A DNA stretch of 64,000 nucleotides from an uncultured Blautia sp. GTDB taxonomy: Bacteria; Bacillota; Clostridia; Lachnospirales; Lachnospiraceae. The notes beneath the pieces were generated by a model. The model did not search any database and had not been told where the DNA came from. It was given only the letters and a program-made list of their open reading frames with translations. Positions 59,524 through 64,000 of the stretch are shown one piece after another. Within the stretch, counting starts at the first letter, position 1. The number at the start of each line of letters is the position of its first letter. The translations under genes were made by a program, and so were the position numbers. The stretch covers positions 10,688 through 74,687 of the forward strand of contig UQCM01000005.1 of assembly GCA_900539525.1 (NCBI GenBank). The letters are read 5' to 3'.

Positions 59524-59724
59524 TTATGCATCCTGTATCTCAAACAGATCCTCTACCGTCATATCAAGATATTTTGCCAGATGCAGGCAGGTATCAATAT
59601 TCGGAATTACATTATTATGCTCAATATTAAAGATGCTCTTGCGGCACACGCCGAGTGCGACCGCAAGGTCATCCTGACTGAGATGTTTTTCTTTGCGTAT
59701 TTCCGAGATATTGTTTGTTACCAT
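59524..59724 (-). CDS. XRE-family regulator, 66 residues
   Basis: This single-domain Cro-like protein (ISEIRKEKHLSQDDLAVALG, RKSIFNIEHNNVIPNIDTC) has a GGAGGA site 7 bases upstream of the ATG at 59724. An in-frame extension to 59841 adds 39 residues; the shorter form is normal for the family. It lies next to the S24 repressor and mirrors the XRE/S24 order at 38937-39952. Confidence 0.8.
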   Translation of the reverse strand: MVTNNISEIRKEKHLSQDDLAVALGVCRKSIFNIEHNNVIPNIDTCLHLAKYLDMTVEDLFEIQDA

Positions 59725-59853
59725 ATTGTGTCCTCCATACTGATCAAAAGTGGAAATCATTTCCGCAAAATAGTGCTGAGCCGGATAAGAAGAAAGATCG
59801 GACTCATACACTGTCTTTATTATATTCTTTATGTTGTCCAATAAACAGGACTA

Positions 59854-60555
59854 TCAGCATACTACTTTTCCAAAAATCTTAAAACTGTTATTTTTCGTGA
59901 TCTGTATTGGATCATATTTCTGATTCAGGGAGACAAGGAAGGTTCCCGTTCTGCTGCAATCCAGTTTTTTACAGTAGGCGTTGCCATCGAGATAGAAGAT
60001 GCCGATCTCTCCTGATTCCAGTTCTTCCGTCTGCTGTACCCAAACGATCTGTCCGTTGATATAGCAGGGTTCCATACTGTCACCGTGGATTCGGATACCA
60101 AAATCTGCTTCCGGTGCGACTTCGTTTCCGACTTCGATCATTTCAAAGTTATCGCTGTCAAGAAATTCTCCGGTTCCGGCAGACGCAGGAAGATCAAACA
60201 GTCTGATTTCCCGGTAAGAGGGAAGGACGGAGGTATCTTCTTTGGCATAATCTCCGGATTTGATCAGCAGATCTATGTACTCTTTCGCTTTTTGAATGCC
60301 TTCTTCGTTTAATTCGCTGAACGGATTATCCGGCGTATATTCGCCGATGAATGCATCGTAAATATTTGTAATGCCGAGAATCTTGCAGAGTGCCAGAAAC
60401 TGTGTGGCGTTCGGCTGGGTAACATTGCGTTCCCAGGAGCTGATCGCTGCATGATTCATAGAGTATCCAAACTGTTTCAGTTCTTTAATTACATCGGGTT
60501 GTGTCAACCCAAGTTCTTTTCGACGATCCTGTAATATCTTTCCAATCGAGTTCAT
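59854..60555 (-). CDS. XRE-S24 self-cleaving repressor, second copy
   Basis: This 233-residue protein has the same layout as the repressor at 39215: helix-turn-helix, Ala-Gly site in PASAGTGEF, catalytic Ser in IHGDSMEPCYING and Lys in AYCKKLD. ATG 60555 (MNSIGKIL) has TGGAG upstream. It faces the stub of a gene beginning MADRT that the IS30 element interrupts. Confidence 0.9.
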   Translation of the reverse strand: MNSIGKILQDRRKELGLTQPDVIKELKQFGYSMNHAAISSWERNVTQPNATQFLALCKILGITNIYDAFIGEYTPDNPFSELNEEGIQKAKEYIDLLIKSGDYAKEDTSVLPSYREIRLFDLPASAGTGEFLDSDNFEMIEVGNEVAPEADFGIRIHGDSMEPCYINGQIVWVQQTEELESGEIGIFYLDGNAYCKKLDCSRTGTFLVSLNQKYDPIQITKNNSFKIFGKVVC

Positions 60556-60573
60556 TTTAATCTCCATTCCGCA

Positions 60574-60698
60574 GACGCTTTGCGTCGAAGGATCGCGAGC
60601 AAAATGTCAGATTTTGCTCTGCGATCAAGGCTACTTTGTGACGCCTGCGGCACAAATAGCCCGTGTGAAAATTACGGCATCAGCGGTAGTTTTCACAC
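60574..60698. repeat. Four consecutive stem-loops
   Basis: H1 GACGC-TTT-GCGTC (60574-60586). H2: GATCGC-GAGCAAAAT pairs with ATTTTGCTC-GCGATC with one bulged base (60591-60626). H3: GGCTA-TTTGTG pairs with CACAAA-TAGCC with one bulge (60629-60661). H4: GTGTGAAAA and TTTTCACAC, extended by TTAC/GTAG (60663-60698). All lie within 125 bp of the divergent repressor start. No known RNA family was recognised. Confidence 0.8.
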
Positions 60699-60905
60699 TA
60701 TCGCCTCCGTAAGAGTGTTTTTGTCTGTTTTCTGTATATACTATATACAATCCCTCATGATAAATCAATGCAAAAATCATTTTTATGATGAAATGGGTAA
60801 TATTTTACACTTGAAATAATGATAAAAATGATTTATACTGACAGCACAGAAAAACAGAACAAATGTTCTTTTTTGGATTGGAGAGATTGAGTATGGCAGA
60901 CAGAA
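60699..60905 (+). other. Promoter region and interrupted 5' end of a gene
   Basis: An AT-rich promoter-like stretch leads to a GGAGAG site and ATG 60893, whose product begins MADRT before the IS30 end at about 60906. Because the paralogous S24 module at 39-41 kb precedes a polymerase beginning MERTILHSD, the stub may be the start of a dinB/umuC-like gene (inference from a five-residue match). Confidence 0.4.
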
Positions 60906-62614
60906 CTAAAATGCATTTTTAAATTCCAGAATGTAAGAGTAAATTCCATATAGGTCGAAGTTACTCCTGCACACATATTTGCTGTATTGATTGCTGCTGT
61001 TATTTCTCTGTATAATGTACTTGCAGCTGATTGCCTGCCTGTGCAGATTGGAGATATTTATGAAGAAGAAAGGCAATCAGAAACATTTAACCTTTGAACA
61101 GCGAGTGGATATTGAGAAAGGACTTACCGAGAATAAAAGTTTCGCTGAAATTGGGCGGATTATCGGTAAAGATCCATCTACCATATCAAAAGAAGTACGG
61201 CTTCACGCACATACAAAAGAACGCCCTGATTCAGGATATACGAATCCACCATGCATTCATCGAAAGACTTGTAAGATTGTTTGTCTTTGTGACAAGCAGT
61301 GTGGCAGTCGATGTAAACTCTGTAAAAGGCCGGATTTTCGTTGCATTGATATTTGTCCAGCTTATGAGACAGCAGAATGTGAAAAGCTGAATAAACCACC
61401 TTACGTATGCAATGGCTGTGGTAAAAAGACCTATTGCCTTATGCCCAGAAAGTTTTATTCATCTAAATATGCGCATGATGAATACCGCAGCGTGCTCGTT
61501 GATTGCAGAGTCGGCATCAATCAGACTCCGGAAAGCATTCAGGCTATGAATGATCTGCTGGTTCCGTTAATCAAGGATAAGCATCAATCTATAGGACATA
61601 TCTACGCTACACATGCAGATGAATTAGGATGTTCAAGAAGAACTCTTTACTCTTACATTGATGCATGCGTATTTGATGTGCGAAATGGTGATCTGAGACG
61701 TGCTGTACGTTATAAAAAGCGTAAAAAGCCAACGCAGACCAGTGCAAAGGATCGATCTTACCGTATTGGTCATAACTATGAGGATTTTCAAAAGTATATG
61801 AAGGAACATCCTGATACAAATGTTGTAGAAATGGATTGCGTGGAAGGTAAGAAAGGAGAAAGTCGAGCCATTTTAACCTTTACATTCCGCAACTGTAAAC
61901 TTATGCTCCTGTTCCTATTGGAATGTCAGGACCAGGAATGTGTGTTAGAGGTCTTTGTATGGCTTGAAACAGTGTTGGGACAGGAAGCATTCAAAAGGCT
62001 TTTTCCGGTGATCCTCACGGACGGAGGTCCGGAATTCTCCGCCCGCGAAGAGATGGAGGAATTCTGTGACGGAAGCAAAAGTACTACTGTCTTTTACTGC
62101 GATCCATACAGCTTTTGGCAAAAAGGAGCCTGCGAGAAGAACCACGAGTATATCCGCTACATCCGTCCGAAAGGAAGTTCATTCGCTGATTTAGATGACG
62201 ATAAAGTCAGGCTTATGATGAACCACATAAACAACGAAAAAAGAGACAGCCTCAATGGGCACAGCCCATATGAACTCTCTCTTTTACTCTTGGACAATAA
62301 ACTGCATAAAGCATTAGGATTAAAGGCAATCGCACCTGATGATGTTATGCTTAGTCCAAAACTTATAAAATAAAATAGTATAAGCACAGGCAGATTTCAC
62401 TGCACCAGAATTTAGTCTTACACATAAGGCATGTGGAATTTAGTCCTGCACACTATTTTCAGATGCCCATTTAGCATGCGCAAAAACATAACTCATGGGT
62501 GCTTACAGGTTCATTATAAGGCAAAAATATGGAATTGTTAAGGTGCAAAATGGAATTTAATCCCGCAAATTTACTGGTTTATTTAATAACTGGAATTTAG
62601 TTTTTCATTTAAGT
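60906..62614 (+). mobile_element. IS30-family insertion sequence
   Basis: The intact transposase is flanked by ends that share a 24-bp inverted repeat at about 18 positions (left starting ACTAAAATG at 60906, right ending CATTTAAGT at 62614). The motif TGGAATTTA appears as inverted copies at 60920 and 60940, and direct copies at 62434, 62551 and 62591, with degenerate ones at about 62407 and 62530. The left flank is a gene start and the right flank is the metG 3' end, so the IS sits at a recombination junction. Confidence 0.8.
61060..62373 (+). CDS. IS30-family DDE transposase
   Basis: This 437-residue transposase has the N-terminal helix-turn-helix (HLTFEQRVDIEKGLTENKSF, IGKDPSTISKEVR), a Cys-rich insert typical of the large Firmicutes IS30 group (CDKQCGSRCKLC), and a DDE catalytic domain: Asp in VVEMDCVEGKKG, Asp in VILTDGGPEF and Glu in WQKGACEKNHEYIR. 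ATG 61060 has GGAGA upstream. No frameshift. Confidence 0.92.
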   Translation: MKKKGNQKHLTFEQRVDIEKGLTENKSFAEIGRIIGKDPSTISKEVRLHAHTKERPDSGYTNPPCIHRKTCKIVCLCDKQCGSRCKLCKRPDFRCIDICPAYETAECEKLNKPPYVCNGCGKKTYCLMPRKFYSSKYAHDEYRSVLVDCRVGINQTPESIQAMNDLLVPLIKDKHQSIGHIYATHADELGCSRRTLYSYIDACVFDVRNGDLRRAVRYKKRKKPTQTSAKDRSYRIGHNYEDFQKYMKEHPDTNVVEMDCVEGKKGESRAILTFTFRNCKLMLLFLLECQDQECVLEVFVWLETVLGQEAFKRLFPVILTDGGPEFSAREEMEEFCDGSKSTTVFYCDPYSFWQKGACEKNHEYIRYIRPKGSSFADLDDDKVRLMMNHINNEKRDSLNGHSPYELSLLLLDNKLHKALGLKAIAPDDVMLSPKLIK

Positions 62615-62619
62615 ACTCT

Positions 62620-63084
62620 GACAAAAAAGCAGGAAAATCCGGAGCAGTAGAAGAAGCAACTGCAAACGACAACAACGGATTCTTCAAAGACAATGCGAAG
62701 ATTGACTTCTCCAACGTAAAGGTTGAGCCTTTATTTGAAGAAGAGGTTGATTTCGATACATTCAGCAAATCTGATTTCCGTGCCGTAAAGGTTAAAGAGT
62801 GTGTAGCAGTTCCGAAGAGCAAGAAGCTCCTTCAATTCACACTGGATGACGGAACAGGTACAGACCGCACGATCTTAAGCGGAATCCACTCTTACTATGA
62901 GCCGGAAGAATTAGTTGGTAAGACACTGATCGCAATCACCAACCTTCCGCCAAGAAAGATGATGGGAATCGAGTCTTGCGGTATGCTGCTTTCAGCAGTG
63001 AATAACCTGAAGGATTCAGAGGATGAAGAACTGCATCTTCTGATGGTTGATAACCATATTCCGGCAGGTGCTAAGCTGTACTAA
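62620..63084 (+). pseudogene. metG: metG (methionyl-tRNA synthetase) 3' fragment, tRNA-binding domain
   Basis: The open frame from the IS30 border reads DKKAGKSGAVEEATANDNNG, then FKDNAKIDFSNVKVEPLFEE, SDFRAVKVKECVAVPKSKKL and NLPPRKMMGIESCGMLLS, ending AGAKLY. This is the C-terminal EMAP-II/OB-fold tRNA-binding domain of MetG. The catalytic core is missing, so a second, intact metG must exist elsewhere if the strain is viable. Truncation matches the IS30 end. Confidence 0.92.
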
Positions 63085-63322
63085 TCCAGAAAAAAGAGTT
63101 CGGTTTGGTAGTCATAGACGTCCAATCAGGAAAAGTGGTTCCACGGATTGACATGGAGCTACATGAAACGGCTTGGAGCTGTATAAGTTTAAATGGTGAC
63201 GTACGGATTATAAGAGAATAGAATAAGGGGTTCTATGGATTCCTGACTGTTTATCTTATATGTCTAAAGAACAAAATATCGATTATTTTTGAGGAGCATT
63301 TTTCGAAAATATAGTGTTAAAC
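63085..63322. other. Intergenic region after metG fragment
   Basis: A short frame (stop at 63221) reads EFGLVVIDVQSGKVVPR and SCISLNGDVRIIRE, which looks protein-like and may be the 3' tail of another broken gene, but no family was recognised. The rest is AT-rich with no feature. Confidence 0.4.
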
Positions 63323-63376
63323 AAGGACACATCACTTTTGGTAGAAATACCATTTGGATGTGTCCTTTTTGTTTTT
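63323..63376 (+). terminator. Bidirectional terminator
   Basis: AAGGACACATC (63323-63333) pairs with GATGTGTCCTT (63357-63367); an inner TGGTA-GAAA-TACCA hairpin fills the loop. TTTTTGTTTTTT follows. Confidence 0.85.
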
Positions 63377-63459
63377 TAAGATATAACATCCTTTCACGTA
63401 CCTGCCAAATAAAATGAGTATCTGGTAATATACAGATTTCTGGAAACAAGGAGGAAGCC

Positions 63460-63933
63460 ATGAAAAAACGAAAAACACCTGACTTGGAAAAATATCTGGA
63501 AGGAAAGAAACGCAGATTTGTAAATTACACACAAGGAGCAAAGATTTATAAGATGTCCTACTGGCCTTTTGTCAGACTGGCGAAAAAAGCAGAAGCCAAT
63601 TATCCGATTCGAAAGACAGCCATTGTGGATCTGAATATTCTGGATGATTTTTTAGAAGGCAATCCTGAGGTTGTATCAGAATTAAAGAAGAAAGGAGGAA
63701 GCGTTATGGGAAATAACCGAAGCAAGGTTCCGGATTTGGAAAAGCTTGTCAAAGGAGGACGCAAGAAATTTGTCCGTTATGAGGAAGGGGCAATGCTTTA
63801 TTCCATGGGAGTCCATACATTTCAACAGTTAGCAAAAGATGCCAGAGCAGTATACCATGTCAAAAGAATCGTGTTAGTTAATTTGGATCTTATTGATGAA
63901 TATCTGGAAGCATTCCGTGATGAAGAATTTTGA
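63460..63933 (+). CDS. Double DUF6462-domain protein
   Basis: This 157-residue protein contains two DUF6462-like domains. The first half has FVNYTQGAKIYKMSYWPFVR and AIVDLNILDDFLEG; the second has FVRYEEGAMLYSMGVHTFQQ and LVNLDLIDEYLEA, each about 70 residues and like the single-domain protein at 47837. An internal ATG at 63706 with AAAGGAGG at perfect spacing could also make the second domain alone. This could be an excisionase-like factor of a following, unseen integrative element. Confidence 0.85.
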   Translation: MKKRKTPDLEKYLEGKKRRFVNYTQGAKIYKMSYWPFVRLAKKAEANYPIRKTAIVDLNILDDFLEGNPEVVSELKKKGGSVMGNNRSKVPDLEKLVKGGRKKFVRYEEGAMLYSMGVHTFQQLAKDARAVYHVKRIVLVNLDLIDEYLEAFRDEEF

Positions 63934-64000
63934 TGAAAGAATACAGGAGCTTCTTGTATAATACAAATATAAGGAATTCCGAGAAAGAAGGTTGAGAAAA

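Noticed and set aside
1..64000. CRISPR arrays, tRNA and rRNA genes
   Set aside because: No regular 24-40 bp repeats with unique spacers and no cloverleaf or rRNA-like sequence were seen; the 4763-4976 array has short, similar linkers rather than spacers.

Overview
The window looks like the genome of a gut Firmicute, most likely a Lachnospiraceae member (Clostridia). Genes carry strong AGGAGG ribosome binding sites, base composition is moderately AT-rich, and nearly every protein resembles Clostridia mobile-element families. No rRNA, tRNA or CRISPR array was seen. Apart from the 52-59 kb stretch, nearly everything is mobile or is wreckage of mobile DNA.

About 1-49.7 kb is most of one integrative conjugative element (ICE) of the Tn1549 / C. 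difficile CTn4 type; its left end lies outside the window. In order it carries: an LPXTG pilin-like adhesin cut by the window edge; small XRE regulators, one with a nonsense codon; DUF5688, RadC and a toprim primase; an iteron-like repeat array and probable oriT; MobC and a MOBP relaxase; the type IV secretion genes (PcfB, VirD4, a Maff2 pilin-like protein, VirB6, PrgI, VirB4, an NlpC/P60 hydrolase); an MT-A70 methyltransferase; a 2512-residue methylase-helicase with a TnpV-like ORF nested out of frame; a sortase that may anchor the adhesin; a tandem SpoVG protein and a DUF6674 protein.

At 31.9-36.4 kb there is a cargo block aimed largely at the ribosome: a VOC protein, a zinc-ribbon P-loop kinase, an AviRa-like 23S rRNA methyltransferase, an ABC-F protection protein behind a complete-looking attenuator (promoter, 4-codon leader ORF, terminator), and an LnuC-like lincosamide nucleotidyltransferase. 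An IS91-type rolling-circle element follows at 36.4-38.7 kb. At 38.9-41.9 kb lies an SOS-like module (XRE, S24 self-cleaving repressor, Y-family polymerase, LexA-type winged helix).

The accessory region at 41.9-46 kb is the most novel part: a 692-residue predicted large GTPase bracketed by two paralogous pairs of zinc-ribbon and XRE genes, with structured leaders that share a sequence motif. At 46-49.6 kb is the integration/regulation module: two recombinase-fold proteins lacking catalytic motifs, XRE, a MazF/PemK-like toxin, DUF6462, a ribbon-helix-helix protein and a tyrosine integrase. Two promoters here have an operator palindrome filling the -35/-10 spacer.

Beyond the ICE, 50.06-51.98 kb is a scrapyard of abutting gene fragments (ParB, relaxase, ABC ATPase, Ser/Thr kinase). 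A likely native membrane-sensor / histidine kinase / LuxR-type regulator operon (52.0-55.6 kb) and a secreted surface protein (57.5-59.1 kb) follow, separated by an IS110 element with a probable bridge-RNA region. The right end (59.3-64 kb) is again mosaic: a mutL scrap, a second S24 repressor next to four consecutive hairpins, an IS30 element whose flanks belong to different genes, the 3' third of metG, and a protein made of two fused DUF6462 domains.
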